From: Legionella maioricensis
GTDB lineage: Bacteria; Pseudomonadota; Gammaproteobacteria; Legionellales; Legionellaceae
Length of the DNA: 64,000 nucleotides
Direction of reading: 5' to 3'
NCBI RefSeq assembly: GCF_023618015.1
Contig: NZ_JAJKBJ010000004.1
Coordinates: 1-64,000 of the forward strand
Made by a program: the position numbers and the translations under genes
Part shown: positions 29,536 to 39,809 of the stretch, piece by piece
How the letters are laid out: every line of letters starts with the position of its first letter
How positions within the stretch are numbered: position 1 is the first letter of the stretch
The notes under the pieces: generated by a model
Seen by the model: only the letters and a program-made list of their open reading frames with translations
The model's database searches: none
Told to the model about the DNA's origin: nothing

Positions 29536-31374
29536 ATGAATAATCACATGGAAACTTTAGCGCAACCTACATGCACAAATAAAAATGCCCTGACGGTTTT
29601 AAAAGACTATTTCGGCTTTGATTCTTTTAGAGCACCTCAAGAAGACATAATAAATGATGTCATCTCAGGGCTGGACGTGCTTGTCCTAATGCCCACCGGC
29701 GGTGGAAAATCGCTGTGTTATCAAATACCTTCAATAGTCAGGTCAGGAGTAGGCATAGTAGTCTCGCCATTAATTGCCTTAATGGAGGATCAAGTCGCGT
29801 CCTTGAAATTACAAGGCATTCGGGCAGCCTACTACAATTCATCCTTAACCAGCGAGGAAGCTAGAAAAGTACTGGCCCAACTGCATAATAATGAATTGGA
29901 TTTACTTTACATCGCTCCGGAACGCCTCATTAGCGCTTCGTTTCTGGAGCGTTTGGAAGAGTGTGATATTGCTTTATTTGCTATAGATGAAGCTCATTGT
30001 ATTTCCCAATGGGGTCATGATTTTCGCCCTGAATATGCCGCATTGGGGTTATTAAAAACCCATTTTCCCACAGTCCCAATCATTGCTTTAACAGCTACTG
30101 CCGATAAGCAGACACGCCAGGACATTGTAGTCAAATTAAATTATCAACCCAAAAAATACGTCGCCTCATTTAATAGACCCAATATCCATTACAAAGTAGT
30201 TCCTAAAACCAACGCAGCAAAGCAGTTAAATCAATTTTTACAATCCGAAGTCCAACAATCCGGGATCATCTATTGCGGGACAAGGAATAGTGTTGAGCGC
30301 CTGGCAGAAAAATTGCAGGACATGGGTTTTAAAGCCCGGGCCTATCATGCAGGACTTGCGCATAGTGAGCGGCGTGAAGTGCAAACCTTATTCCGACATG
30401 ATCGTATTGATATAGTTGTTGCTACTATTGCTTTTGGCATGGGAATAGATAAGCCTAATGTGCGTTTTGTTGTCCATCATGATTTACCTAAAAATATTGA
30501 AGGTTACTATCAGGAAACCGGTCGTGCTGGACGGGACGGGTTACCTGCGCAAGCTCTTCTTCTCTACGATGCAGCTGACAGTGCCCGATTACGATCCTGG
30601 ATCATTAATACCCCAGATGATGAACAAAGAAGAGTAGAAACCAATAAATTGAATCACATGCTGGCTTTTGCCGAAGCCACCCATTGTCGTCGCCAGATTC
30701 TCCTTCGTTATTTTGATGAACCCTGTGACACTGAATGCCGCTATTGTGATGTCTGTGATACTCCTCCTGAGACAGCAGATGCGACAATAGATGCTCAAAA
30801 ACTACTTTCCTGCATTTACCGCTTAAAGCAAAGCTTCGGATTAACTCATACCATTGAAGTAATCAGAGGAACGCTTACTGATAAAATAAAACAATTTGGT
30901 CATGAGCGTTTAAGTACCTTCGGCATAGGTAAAGACAAATCAGCGAATTATTGGAAGCAACTTGCCTGGCAACTTATTCATAAAGATTACTGTGTCCAGG
31001 ACATCAGCCATTTCAATGTATTAAAGCTAAATCCTAAAGCCATTCCGCTGTTAAAAGGCGAAGAAAAAATTTCCCTTACTATTCCACATAACGATCTCAA
31101 AGGAACTAAAAAGAAAACTAAAGAGAAAAGTGCTATTAAGCCTAGTAATAGCCCGTTATTTGAAGTCTTGCGCTCTTTGCGACGGCAACTGGCTGATGAA
31201 GAGAATAAACCGCCATTTATGATTTTTAGCGATGCGACCTTGCATGAAATGACTCAAGCAAGACCTCAAAATACAGAACAGCTTCTGGCTGTGTCGGGAG
31301 TTGGACAACACAAGCTCACTCATTATGGAAACCATTTTCTTAAGGCCTTAAAAGAATTTTGTGAGAATGAGTAA
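29536..31374 (+). CDS. recQ: ATP-dependent DNA helicase RecQ
   Basis: 612-residue 3-prime to 5-prime helicase for recombination and fork repair. Order: helicase domain with PTGGGKSLCYQIP (Walker A) and IDEAHCISQWGHDFRPEY (DEAH); helicase C with QETGRAGRDG; zinc-binding Cys cluster (CRRQILLRYF, CDTECRYCDVC); RQC winged helix; C-terminal HRDC domain (about 535-610). Full length. Confidence 0.97.
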   Translation: MNNHMETLAQPTCTNKNALTVLKDYFGFDSFRAPQEDIINDVISGLDVLVLMPTGGGKSLCYQIPSIVRSGVGIVVSPLIALMEDQVASLKLQGIRAAYYNSSLTSEEARKVLAQLHNNELDLLYIAPERLISASFLERLEECDIALFAIDEAHCISQWGHDFRPEYAALGLLKTHFPTVPIIALTATADKQTRQDIVVKLNYQPKKYVASFNRPNIHYKVVPKTNAAKQLNQFLQSEVQQSGIIYCGTRNSVERLAEKLQDMGFKARAYHAGLAHSERREVQTLFRHDRIDIVVATIAFGMGIDKPNVRFVVHHDLPKNIEGYYQETGRAGRDGLPAQALLLYDAADSARLRSWIINTPDDEQRRVETNKLNHMLAFAEATHCRRQILLRYFDEPCDTECRYCDVCDTPPETADATIDAQKLLSCIYRLKQSFGLTHTIEVIRGTLTDKIKQFGHERLSTFGIGKDKSANYWKQLAWQLIHKDYCVQDISHFNVLKLNPKAIPLLKGEEKISLTIPHNDLKGTKKKTKEKSAIKPSNSPLFEVLRSLRRQLADEENKPPFMIFSDATLHEMTQARPQNTEQLLAVSGVGQHKLTHYGNHFLKALKEFCENE

Positions 31375-31930
31375 GATGATGCATCAATTGCCTCGAGCTT
31401 TCTATGAACGTAATACCATCACAGTAGCTAAAGAACTATTAGGGAAATACTTAGTCCATGATGACGGAAATCAAGAACGCATCGGAAAAATAGTGGAAGT
31501 AGAAGCCTATCTTGGCCCCCATGATTTGGCATCTCATTCGTCCAAAGGTCTGACCCAAAGAACTAAAGTTATGTTTGGACCTGCGGGCTTTGCTTATGTT
31601 TATTTGATTTATGGAGTGTATTACTGCACTAATGTAGTCACCGAATCGGAAGGAACCGGTTCCGCTGTATTATTGCGTGCTTTAGAGCCTATCCAAAACA
31701 TTCAAGAGCGAACCCAGGGACCTGGTTTACTATCCAAAGCCATGCGCATAGATAAAACAATGAATCAACATGATTTAATCAGCGATACATTTTACATCGC
31801 AGAAATGGACAATCAACCCAACTTTACTATCATTGAAAAACCAAGAATTGGTGTTCATTACGCCAAACATTGGGCTGATCAGTTATTACGTTTTTATATT
31901 GGAGGAAATCCTTTTATTTCCAGGAAATAA
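31361..31930 (+). CDS. mpg: 3-Methyladenine DNA glycosylase
   Basis: 189-residue Mpg/AAG-type glycosylase that excises alkylated purines in base-excision repair. VEVEAYLGPHDLASHS contains the catalytic Glu, and YVYLIYGVYYCTNVVTE the DNA-intercalating region. The frame begins with GTG inside the end of recQ, and ATGs at 31367, 31376 and 31379 are alternative starts. The overlap suggests it is co-transcribed with recQ. Convergent with the dodecin gene ten bases downstream. Confidence 0.93.
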   Translation: MRMSKMMHQLPRAFYERNTITVAKELLGKYLVHDDGNQERIGKIVEVEAYLGPHDLASHSSKGLTQRTKVMFGPAGFAYVYLIYGVYYCTNVVTESEGTGSAVLLRALEPIQNIQERTQGPGLLSKAMRIDKTMNQHDLISDTFYIAEMDNQPNFTIIEKPRIGVHYAKHWADQLLRFYIGGNPFISRK

Positions 31931-31939
31931 AAGTCCAGC

Positions 31940-32143
31940 TTATTTGTTACAACCAATCTTCACCCGGACCTGGTAATACTTAACCTTCTTATCATCTATG
32001 AAGCCACGCGTTTCCAACACTTCAAACCAATCCAATTTACTATATGACTTTGCTGCTTGCGTAATGGCATTATCAATGGCTTGCTCAATACTTTCCTGAG
32101 AAGTTCCGACTAGTTCAATGATTTCATATACTTTATCACTCAT
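31940..32143 (-). CDS. Dodecin, flavin-binding small protein
   Basis: 67 residues matching the dodecin family: KVYEIIELVGTSQESIEQAI, AITQAAKSYSKLDWFEVLETRG (with the flavin-stacking Trp) and the final strand VKYYQVRVKIG. Dodecins form dodecamers that store flavin. The start codon shares the ATGA overlap with the ccmI stop, so translation is probably coupled and the gene is effectively the last cistron of the ccm operon. Confidence 0.92.
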   Translation of the reverse strand: MSDKVYEIIELVGTSQESIEQAIDNAITQAAKSYSKLDWFEVLETRGFIDDKKVKYYQVRVKIGCNK

Positions 32144-32820
32144 TCCTGTTCTCTCCCTAAATTGATATGTTCTTGTGCTTTGGCAATGGCTTTGCGTATC
32201 GCTAAAGCTTCTTCTGACTGCTCCGGTGCCAAGCTTAATAGGCGTTGCCAATAATCAATTGCATCCTCATAAGCATGACTCAGGAATGCATTCATGGCAA
32301 GCATCGCTAACGCATCTGGTTGTTTAGGGTTATTTTTCAATAAGCTATCAAAAATTTCTATAATTTCCGGGCTAAATTTCTGATTATTTATCTGCCATAA
32401 ACTATGCGCGTAATTAACCGCAAACTGCTCCTCCTGGGGTTTAAGATGATATGCTTTAGCAAAAGCTTTGGAAGCGTTCTGATTATCGTTTTGACTGGTA
32501 TATAGTCGTCCTAAGAGATACCATCCCTTAGCACTCTCGGGTCTATCATCCAATTTTGCTCTAAGTTTATCGATTAACTCTTGAGGGTTCTTAATGGATT
32601 TAAGCATTTGTTGCGCTAAAATCTGTGAATTATTATGATGGATGTATTTCTGCCACTCAGCAAAGCCACCCCAAAAAAAATACCCGGTTGAAACTAATGC
32701 AAAAATAATGGGTATTACCAATAGGCCCACTTTAAGATTGCGTCTTAAAGGATAAACAATTACAACACTGGCCATCAATGTTATAACACCCAGAACTGCA
32801 ACCAGCCACCATTCACTCAT
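32140..32820 (-). CDS. ccmI: Cytochrome c maturation protein CcmI
   Basis: About 226 residues: two membrane helices (about 2-22 and 29-48) followed by TPR-like repeats (KGWYLLGRLYTSQNDNQNASKAFAKAYHL, ALAMLAMNAFLSHAYEDAIDYWQRLL). It presents apocytochrome c to the haem ligation complex. The start at 32820 (MSEWW) overlaps ccmH by eight bases; a longer frame inside ccmH is rejected. Confidence 0.88.
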   Translation of the reverse strand: MSEWWLVAVLGVITLMASVVIVYPLRRNLKVGLLVIPIIFALVSTGYFFWGGFAEWQKYIHHNNSQILAQQMLKSIKNPQELIDKLRAKLDDRPESAKGWYLLGRLYTSQNDNQNASKAFAKAYHLKPQEEQFAVNYAHSLWQINNQKFSPEIIEIFDSLLKNNPKQPDALAMLAMNAFLSHAYEDAIDYWQRLLSLAPEQSEEALAIRKAIAKAQEHINLGREQE

Positions 32821-33214
32821 AAGAAACTCGCTTAAAACAAGTTCGCCAAAAAATAAAAAAGCCCAATAATAAAAATAAAAATGGACCAAACCAGAGTAAT
32901 AGGGTCACCGCTTTTACGGGAGGGTTAAAGAGAATAAAATCACCATAGCGAGAGGTAAGGTAATCACTTATTTCAGTGTCGGTTTTCCCCTCTTTTACTA
33001 ATTGATAAACCTGTAAACGCAAATCCTTTGCTAATTCAGCATTAGAATCAGCCAAATCCTGATTTTGACAAACCAGGCAACGCAGGTCTTTTAAGAGATG
33101 ATTAAATTGGGCTTCTTTTTTAGCTGAATCCAGAGGATAAATACTGTTTGCAAAAGATAATGATGCAAACAATAAAATAAGGAACCCGCAACCAATGAAG
33201 CGAACCGTTCTCAT
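32813..33214 (-). CDS. ccmH: Cytochrome c maturation protein CcmH
   Basis: 133-residue membrane-anchored thiol protein that reduces the CXXCH of apocytochrome c. Signal sequence at 1-22; LRCLVCQNQDLADSNAELAKDLR carries the redox CxxC (Cys46, Cys49); C-terminal membrane helix at about 98-120. Overlaps ccmG by four bases. Confidence 0.95.
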   Translation of the reverse strand: MRTVRFIGCGFLILLFASLSFANSIYPLDSAKKEAQFNHLLKDLRCLVCQNQDLADSNAELAKDLRLQVYQLVKEGKTDTEISDYLTSRYGDFILFNPPVKAVTLLLWFGPFLFLLLGFFIFWRTCFKRVSYE

Positions 33215-33747
33215 GAATTTTGCTCCAATTTCTTCATCAAAGGCAGAATCTCTTTTAACCAGGCTTCCTGATTCATAATGCCTACATGTCGATAACGGAT
33301 TATGCCTTTCTTATCGATAACAAAAGTCTCTGGCGCTCCATACACACCTAAATCAATAGCCACCTTACCCTCTATATCCTGGGCAATCAATTTATAGGGA
33401 TTTCCCCATTGCTCCAGCCATTGCAAGGCATTTTCTGATTTATCCTTATAATTTAAACCATAGATTGGCACTCCTTCGCGTGCCAATTGCAACATAAAAA
33501 CCTGCTCCTCAACACAAGCCTCACACCAACTAGCCCACACATTAAGTAACACCACTTGGTTGCGCAACTGGGTTGAATTAAAAGAAGAACTTGGTTGTTG
33601 TAATTGAGGCAAAGTAAAAGCAGGCAATGATTTGCCAAGCTGAACCGAGGGTAATTGATGTGGGTCCAGAGACAAACCTCGCCAAAGGAAAATACTAAGC
33701 AGTAAAAAAAGAATAATAGGGACTATACGCCATCCGAGTCTTCTCAT
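33211..33747 (-). CDS. ccmG: Thiol:disulfide interchange protein CcmG/DsbE
   Basis: 178 residues with an N-terminal membrane anchor (about 8-26) and a periplasmic thioredoxin fold. The active site is WASWCEAC (Cys75, Cys78), and GAPETF is the CcmG-specific cis-Pro loop. It keeps CcmH and apocytochrome thiols reduced. Overlaps ccmF by four bases. Confidence 0.95.
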   Translation of the reverse strand: MRRLGWRIVPIILFLLLSIFLWRGLSLDPHQLPSVQLGKSLPAFTLPQLQQPSSSFNSTQLRNQVVLLNVWASWCEACVEEQVFMLQLAREGVPIYGLNYKDKSENALQWLEQWGNPYKLIAQDIEGKVAIDLGVYGAPETFVIDKKGIIRYRHVGIMNQEAWLKEILPLMKKLEQNS

Positions 33748-35696
33748 ACCTTCAACTCCTGGGTACAGGCAGCTACTACTTTCCTTTTTTGATAATATCT
33801 TCTATCAGTTAAGGCAAAAAAACCACCGGCCAAAATCAAGAAACCACCTGCCCAGATCCAACGTACAAAAGGTTTGTAATAAAGACGTACAGACCAGGAG
33901 TCATCGGCCAAAGGCTCACCCAGAGCCACATAAATATCCCTGAATGGAGTGACATCTATGGCGGATTCAGTCATAGCCATTTGGCCAATCGTATAGAGTC
34001 TTTTCTCCGGATAAATCAGTTTAGTCCTTCCCTGATGACTTATTTTAAATTGAGTTTTTGTCCCTTGATAATTAGGACCATTCAAAGGTTCTTGGCTAAT
34101 AAATTCAACAGTATATCCCGCTAAATCCAATTTTTTTCCAGGAGCCAACTGCACATCGTCTTGCACCCCATATGCAGTAGAGACTGCAATACCAATTACA
34201 GTAGCAGCTACTCCACAATGTGCTATAACCATACCCCAATAAGCTTGTCCAATGCTCGTCAAACCGCGCTCATTAATTCTTCTATAAACCGCAGTACCAG
34301 TGCTTAAGATAACCCACATTGCCAGAATCAAACCAGTCAGCGCTGAATAGTTAAATTCATTGGTCGTAGCGAGCAGTAAAATAATAGGAAGAAACAGGCT
34401 AAGCAGAGCAATACCATTTAGTTTTCTAAAAACAGCGCGCCAACTGTCACTGCTCCATCTTAAATGAATTCCTACTCCCATTAATAACAACATAGGAATC
34501 ATCAAGGGAACGAAAACTGCATTAAAATAAGGGGCGCCTACGGATAGTTTACCCAAACCCAAGCCTTCAACTAATAACGGGTACACTGTCCCCATTAAGA
34601 CCGTCAGCATGATTACTACTAAAAATACATTATTTAATAATAAAGCACTCTCGCGAGAAAGGGGGCTTGGGCTGCTGCCTGTTTGTAGCGTTTGTGCTCT
34701 GAACAAAAATAACAGTAAAGAACCACCAATGACGACCAACAAAAATCCCAAGATATATAACCCACGCTGAGGATCAACCGCAAAAGCATGAACAGAGGTT
34801 AAAACCCCGGAACGCACCAAAAAAGTCCCTATAAGACTTAAAGAAAATGCGGCAATGGCTAATAACATAGTCCAGGCTTTAAATTGCTGTCGTTGTTCTG
34901 TTACAGCCAATGAGTGGAGTAATGCTGTACCTACCAGCCAGGGCATAAAAGAAGCATTTTCAACAGGATCCCAGAACCACCAACCGCCCCACCCCAGTTC
35001 TCGATAAGCCCACCAGCTTCCAAGGGTAATGCCAGCCGTTAAACAACACCAGGCAGCAAGAGTCCATGGCCGTGTCCATTTAGACCAGCTTGCCTCAACT
35101 TTACCTGCCCATAAAGCAGCAATGGCAAAGGCAAAAGCGACAGAAAAACCTACATAGCCCATATACAGCATGGGGGGATGAAATAAAAATCCTGGATCTT
35201 GTAATAAAGGATTTAAATCACGACCTTGAGTATTTAACACTTGAAACTGGCGTAAAAAAGGATTGGAGGTGGTCAATAAGAAAAGAATAAAGCCTATGCT
35301 TAACCAACCAAGCACTACTAAAACACGGGTGCGCATTTCTTTATCCAGACTGGAACTAAGATAGCCAACCAGGATCATCCAAAAACTAAGAATAGCAACC
35401 CACAACAGCATGGAGCCTTCATGACCTCCCCACACCGCGCAGAGTTTATAAAACCACGGTAACAACAGGCTGGAATTAGAGATCACATAAACTACAGTAA
35501 AATCATCCATTAAAAAACAAAGAGTTAAACAAATATAAGCTGATGCTACAAAGAAAAATTGCAGGCCAACATATACTTTAGCTGAATCCATCCAGTCCAT
35601 ACGCTTTTGTTGCAGGCCCACTAAAGGAATTATAGCGAGCATTAGAGACGCAACTAATGCCAGGATCAAAGAAAACAGCCCTATCTCTGCTATCAT
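33744..35696 (-). CDS. ccmF: Haem lyase subunit CcmF
   Basis: 650-residue polytopic membrane protein of the haem ligation complex. The tryptophan-rich WWD domain [18 protein letters not shown] and the many helices are diagnostic. It receives haem from CcmE and attaches it to apocytochrome c. Overlaps ccmE by four bases. Confidence 0.97.
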   Translation of the reverse strand: MIAEIGLFSLILALVASLMLAIIPLVGLQQKRMDWMDSAKVYVGLQFFFVASAYICLTLCFLMDDFTVVYVISNSSLLLPWFYKLCAVWGGHEGSMLLWVAILSFWMILVGYLSSSLDKEMRTRVLVVLGWLSIGFILFLLTTSNPFLRQFQVLNTQGRDLNPLLQDPGFLFHPPMLYMGYVGFSVAFAFAIAALWAGKVEASWSKWTRPWTLAAWCCLTAGITLGSWWAYRELGWGGWWFWDPVENASFMPWLVGTALLHSLAVTEQRQQFKAWTMLLAIAAFSLSLIGTFLVRSGVLTSVHAFAVDPQRGLYILGFLLVVIGGSLLLFLFRAQTLQTGSSPSPLSRESALLLNNVFLVVIMLTVLMGTVYPLLVEGLGLGKLSVGAPYFNAVFVPLMIPMLLLMGVGIHLRWSSDSWRAVFRKLNGIALLSLFLPIILLLATTNEFNYSALTGLILAMWVILSTGTAVYRRINERGLTSIGQAYWGMVIAHCGVAATVIGIAVSTAYGVQDDVQLAPGKKLDLAGYTVEFISQEPLNGPNYQGTKTQFKISHQGRTKLIYPEKRLYTIGQMAMTESAIDVTPFRDIYVALGEPLADDSWSVRLYYKPFVRWIWAGGFLILAGGFFALTDRRYYQKRKVVAACTQELKV

Positions 35697-36124
35697 GAAT
35701 TCACCTTTTTAGCCAAAGCAGCTTTAACTTCCGGCGGCATATAATTAGCATCATGTTTCGCTAATACCTGTGATGCACGGAATAAATGATTATCGGTTAA
35801 TTGCCCCTCGGCTACTATCCCTTGACCTTCCCGAAACAAATCAGGAAGGATACCTTGGTAAGTTACAGTAATCGTTTTTTCAAAATCGGTTATTTTAAAT
35901 TGAACGCCCAAGCCTTGGGCAGCACGAATAATACTCCCTTTTTCAACCATCCCGCCCACACGAATGGAATGATTAAGAGGTGCTTGTCCTGCTGCTACTT
36001 GGGTGGGCGTATAAAATAAACTGATGTTTTGCCTTAAAGCATATAAAACCAGAGCCGAGGCTATAGCTAAAATAGACATGATAAAAAGTAACATCAATAT
36101 CTTGCGCCTTCTGACTGGTACCAT
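35693..36124 (-). CDS. ccmE: Haem chaperone CcmE
   Basis: 143-residue periplasmic haem chaperone with one N-terminal helix (about 8-30). The covalent haem-binding His124 and Tyr128 lie in [12 protein letters not shown]. It carries haem from CcmC to CcmF. Six bases after ccmD. Confidence 0.97.
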   Translation of the reverse strand: MVPVRRRKILMLLFIMSILAIASALVLYALRQNISLFYTPTQVAAGQAPLNHSIRVGGMVEKGSIIRAAQGLGVQFKITDFEKTITVTYQGILPDLFREGQGIVAEGQLTDNHLFRASQVLAKHDANYMPPEVKAALAKKVNS

Positions 36125-36129
36125 AGCGT

Positions 36130-36288
36130 CTATCTCTTAAACCATCGTTGAAGTTTTTGCCGGGTCCGGGTCTTTTGCCATTTGATACCTAAAAGATTCA
36201 TGACCAAAACAACACAAACCAAACCATAAGCTGGCCAAACATAAATGGAGTAGCCTCCCATTGCCACCCACTCAAAAAATTGATTCAT
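36130..36288 (-). CDS. ccmD: Haem exporter accessory protein CcmD
   Basis: 52-residue protein too short for most ORF finders. It begins [20 protein letters not shown], the typical CcmD start, then a single membrane helix and a basic tail ([17 protein letters not shown]). It helps release holo-CcmE from CcmC. ATGA overlap with the ccmC stop. Confidence 0.93.
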   Translation of the reverse strand: MNQFFEWVAMGGYSIYVWPAYGLVCVVLVMNLLGIKWQKTRTRQKLQRWFKR

Positions 36289-37028
36289 TTAAGTTCTCCT
36301 TCGAACTGAATCTTGACCCAGGATTGTCTTCGCTCTCGCAGCAATACTTCATTGCGTGCCTTTTCCAAAATAATCCACAAGCTATATAAGAAAAATCCCA
36401 ATAAAGTCAAAAGCAAAGGATAGAGCATACTGACATCAATTTTAGGTTTGGCAAAAGCTGATAAAGTAGCCCCTTGATGTAAGGTATTCCACCAATACAC
36501 AGAGTAATGGATAATAGGTAAATCGATTAACCCAACCAAGGTTAATATGGCTATTATTTTGTCCCCATCCTCTTTATTTTTTACTGCTTGATGCGTTGCT
36601 AAAATTGCGGCGTATAATAATAAAAGAACTAATTCAGAGGTCAATCGAGCATCCCAAACCCACCAGGCACCCCACATGGGTTTACCCCAAATACTCCCCG
36701 TTATCAGAGCAAGAAAGGCCATACAAGCGCCTACTTGAGCAACGAGACTAATTAACAATCCGGCAATTTTAATGCGCCAAACTAAAAGCAATACGGCAAG
36801 AAACCCCATCCAGGCATAAAGGGCCATCGATAAAAATGCACTGGGCACGTGCACATAAATAATTCGATAAGCTTCGCCCTGTTGGTAATCAGGCGGAGCA
36901 AATATCAAGCCCCAGAGTATTCCAATAATCAAGGTCAATGATGCGCTTGCAGCCAACCAAGGGATCATTCGCCCCGATAAGGAATAAAATATCTTTGGGG
37001 AGGCCAATTGATATAAAAACTTCCACAT
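36285..37028 (-). CDS. ccmC: Haem transporter CcmC
   Basis: About 247 residues, six membrane helices, WWD domain WGAWWVWDARLTSELVL. It loads haem onto CcmE. The start at 37028 (MWKFLYQLASP) fits the family; the frame extends six codons upstream without support. Unlike many gammaproteobacterial ccm operons, ccmB is not directly upstream: 2.1 kb with other genes intervenes. Confidence 0.95.
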   Translation of the reverse strand: MWKFLYQLASPKIFYSLSGRMIPWLAASASLTLIIGILWGLIFAPPDYQQGEAYRIIYVHVPSAFLSMALYAWMGFLAVLLLVWRIKIAGLLISLVAQVGACMAFLALITGSIWGKPMWGAWWVWDARLTSELVLLLLYAAILATHQAVKNKEDGDKIIAILTLVGLIDLPIIHYSVYWWNTLHQGATLSAFAKPKIDVSMLYPLLLTLLGFFLYSLWIILEKARNEVLLRERRQSWVKIQFEGELK

Positions 37029-37211
37029 AGGAAACAATAAAATCAAGAAAAGAACGGGATTTTATCATGCATCCCAGCTTTCGCAAAATATGCATTAAAA
37101 CCAGTGTATTTTATTCAAATAAATCAGGGCATGTTGCTTAACAACCGCAGTATAGATTAAATTAGTAAGGTAGTGGAATTATTGCCTTTAACTTACTGAA
37201 AAGGAAATAAA

Positions 37212-37502
37212 ATGCCTAGATTCTTTGATGTGAATACCCAAACATTACACGTTGTTGCATCCTATGCAGGAGCAGCCAAATTACCTTCAAATGTAGTAAG
37301 AGATGCCATTAAAGTTGAAGAGTTCGAACCCAGTAACATTAATGAATTGCATGTTACAAAATTAAGACGACAATATCCAGGCATGTCTTTGCCCGGATTT
37401 TTTTCTACGGATGACAAGAAAATTCATACAGGAAACTATGATCTGACTGATAAGAGTAACGTGGATTTAGTAGAAATTGCTAAGACAGTCGTTTACAGAT
37501 AA
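37212..37502 (+). CDS. Hypothetical protein within the ccm interval
   Basis: 96 residues, soluble, with ribosome site AAAGGAAA. Contains FEPSNINELHVTKLRRQYPGMSLPGFF. No recognised domain. It runs opposite to the ccm genes and lies between ccmC and an MFS gene. Confidence 0.6.
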   Translation: MPRFFDVNTQTLHVVASYAGAAKLPSNVVRDAIKVEEFEPSNINELHVTKLRRQYPGMSLPGFFSTDDKKIHTGNYDLTDKSNVDLVEIAKTVVYR

Positions 37503-37546
37503 GACTTTTACTTAAAATGTAACCTCTCAATAACCTTGACACATTG

Positions 37547-37591
37547 GTCACCTGAACGTAGTGAAAGATCTCTCACTATGTTCGAGGTGAC
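37547..37591. repeat. Palindromic intergenic repeat, family A
   Basis: GTCACCTGAACGTAGTGA and TCACTATGTTCGAGGTGAC form a near-perfect palindrome around AAGATC. It overlaps the end of the MFS gene. A sister copy lies beyond the other end of that gene (39018-39056). Confidence 0.8.
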
Positions 37592-38982
37592 GCTTCTTCA
37601 ACTAACATCTGTTGACCATCATCCACTTTTAACTGCATAAAAATAAATAGGGAAATCATTGTGATAATACTCATCGCAAAAAATGCCTGATGAAATACAG
37701 GTGTTGTTAAAATTGCTGGTTGTTTCAGGTTAGATGAATAATAGCGAAGTAAAATGGCCCCCACAGCAACGCCAAAAGTCTGAGCTAATACTTGGGTAGT
37801 GCTCGTAATGCTGGTTGAGTCACTTAAATCCTCCTGACTGAGCTCGGCAAATGCCAGGGAATTCATAGCAGTGAATTGTGCGGCAGTAAACATACCAAAG
37901 ATAAAGGTTAAACTGGCGATAGTATATACTGATGTATGATTATTAATGATTTGAAACAAGGCCAAAATTAATCCCATGAAAAGGGTATTTATTATCAAAT
38001 AATATTTGTAACCTACCCGGCGCAAGATACGAAAAGCCAGCAATTTAGAAAAAATAATGCCAAACGCTATGGGAACTAATAGGAGTCCTGATAATTGTGC
38101 GCTGAAGCCCAGACTAATTTGTTGGAATAAGGGTAATAAAAAAGGCACTCCACCAAAACCCAAGCGTGAAAATAAATTACCAAGTACCGAAATACGAAAT
38201 GTTCGAAAACGAAATAATTTAGTATTTATCACTGGATGCGGATGATTTTTTGCAATAAAAAAATACATAATAAAGGTAAAAAGTGCAGCAAAGATTATTA
38301 ATAAAGTTAAAGACTGGTTAGCACCTGCTTCACTTAATTGCGATAATGAGAAACATAACAACGCCAGGCTGCCGCCAAATAAAATGAAGCCCAAGAGATC
38401 AAAAGGGCGCGCCTTTTTAGGCACAGTATCTTTTAAACCATAAACCGCAAGAACGATAGCCAGAATCCCTGCCGGAATATTGACCCAAAAAATCCATGGC
38501 CAGGATAATTGTTCTGTAATGATACCGCCCACAAATGGTCCCAACATAACGGCCAGAGAAACAACAATAATCACCGTGCTCATCGCTTCGACCAATTGGT
38601 GTCTTTCAAAAGTACGCGCTATTATTAAACGACCTAAGGAAATCATAAAAGCACCACCAATCCCTTGAAAACTACGCCCAATGACTAGATCCATTAAAGT
38701 ATGGGCATAGCCGCACCAAAATGAGCTGATGGTAAACAGACCCAAGGCACTGATATAAATACGTTTGGTACCGTATTTATCCGCTGTCCATCCACTGATT
38801 GGAATAAATACCGCCAAGCTCAATAAATAACTAATGAGCGCGATTTTCAAATCAACCGGATTGACCTTAAAATTATGAGCCATGGTTGGAATAGCGGTAT
38901 TAATGATATTAGTATCCAGAACATCCATGAATAATGCCAAGGAGACTGTGAACATTGTTATGCGTTTTGTGGATAGAATCAT
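37576..38982 (-). CDS. MFS drug-resistance type transporter (DHA2/EmrB-like)
   Basis: 468-residue multispanning membrane protein. FMDVLDTNIINTAIPTMA in helix 1 (motif D1), GWTADKYGTKR (motif A) and FVGGIITEQLSWPWIFWVNIPAG (motif C) place it in the DHA2 family of drug:proton antiporters. Substrate unknown. It has a palindromic repeat at each end and interrupts the ccm genes. Confidence 0.9.
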   Translation of the reverse strand: MILSTKRITMFTVSLALFMDVLDTNIINTAIPTMAHNFKVNPVDLKIALISYLLSLAVFIPISGWTADKYGTKRIYISALGLFTISSFWCGYAHTLMDLVIGRSFQGIGGAFMISLGRLIIARTFERHQLVEAMSTVIIVVSLAVMLGPFVGGIITEQLSWPWIFWVNIPAGILAIVLAVYGLKDTVPKKARPFDLLGFILFGGSLALLCFSLSQLSEAGANQSLTLLIIFAALFTFIMYFFIAKNHPHPVINTKLFRFRTFRISVLGNLFSRLGFGGVPFLLPLFQQISLGFSAQLSGLLLVPIAFGIIFSKLLAFRILRRVGYKYYLIINTLFMGLILALFQIINNHTSVYTIASLTFIFGMFTAAQFTAMNSLAFAELSQEDLSDSTSITSTTQVLAQTFGVAVGAILLRYYSSNLKQPAILTTPVFHQAFFAMSIITMISLFIFMQLKVDDGQQMLVEEASPRT

Positions 38983-39017
38983 ATCATTCCATATTCATGA
39001 ATCACTTCATTTTCTCA

Positions 39018-39056
39018 CGTCATCTCGAGTGTAACGAAAGATCTTCTCGAGGTGAC
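39018..39056. repeat. Palindromic intergenic repeat, family A
   Basis: CGTCATCTCGAGTGTAACGA followed by AGATCTTCTCGAGGTGAC: inverted halves of the same repeat seen at 37547-37591. It lies between ccmB and the MFS gene. Confidence 0.75.
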
Positions 39057-39128
39057 CCAGGCCACATTTAGAGGTTGTTGCTGCTGACTTAATCTGCCAA
39101 TTCATCCACTTTAATTGGTTATTTCACG

Positions 39129-39809
39129 CTAATCAACATGACTAATACGAATCACTCCGGCAATTGCATATGGCAAAAAGCCAACCGCTATAACTGACAT
39201 GGCCAATAATAAAGCTAAATAACCACTCACCGGTAAACCTAGCATTGCAATGTTTAAAGTACCGCTACCAAAGATCAATAATGGTAAGGTTAAAGGCAAT
39301 AAGATCAAAGCCATTAAAGCCCCCTTCTGATTGACTCCAACTCCAAAAGCAGCAGCTAATGCACACAAAAAGAATAAAGCCGGAGTACCACACAGAAGGC
39401 TAAGAGCTAACACCCAGGCTTCCCATAGACTAAAAGAAAATAAAATAGCAATTAAAGGACATAAAACTAAGATAGGTAATAAATTAAAAAACCAATGGGC
39501 AAATACTTTAGCGCTGACGATCAGATTTAATGACTGTCCGGATACGAGCCATTGCTCAATTACCCCATATTCGTAGTCTTGTTGAAACAATCGTTCTGCG
39601 GAAAGTAATGTGGATAACAACATAGCCATCCAGATTAATCCTGGTGCTATAGTCCTCATTAATACTATTTCTGGTCTAAGGGTCAGGGGGAACATAAACA
39701 ACAGCATTAAAAAAAATAAACACGAATTAACTAAATATCTAATTTGACGTACTTGAATAAGCAGCTCGCGTTTGAATTGTTTTACAAATAATGAAAATCC
39801 GGAAATCAC
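39129..39809 (-). CDS. ccmB: Haem exporter permease CcmB
   Basis: 226 residues, six membrane helices. LRTIAPGLIWMAMLLSTLLSAERLFQQDYEYG is the conserved CcmB block. With CcmA it forms the ABC complex that uses ATP to release holo-CcmE. Overlaps ccmA by four bases. Confidence 0.95.
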   Translation of the reverse strand: MISGFSLFVKQFKRELLIQVRQIRYLVNSCLFFLMLLFMFPLTLRPEIVLMRTIAPGLIWMAMLLSTLLSAERLFQQDYEYGVIEQWLVSGQSLNLIVSAKVFAHWFFNLLPILVLCPLIAILFSFSLWEAWVLALSLLCGTPALFFLCALAAAFGVGVNQKGALMALILLPLTLPLLIFGSGTLNIAMLGLPVSGYLALLLAMSVIAVGFLPYAIAGVIRISHVD

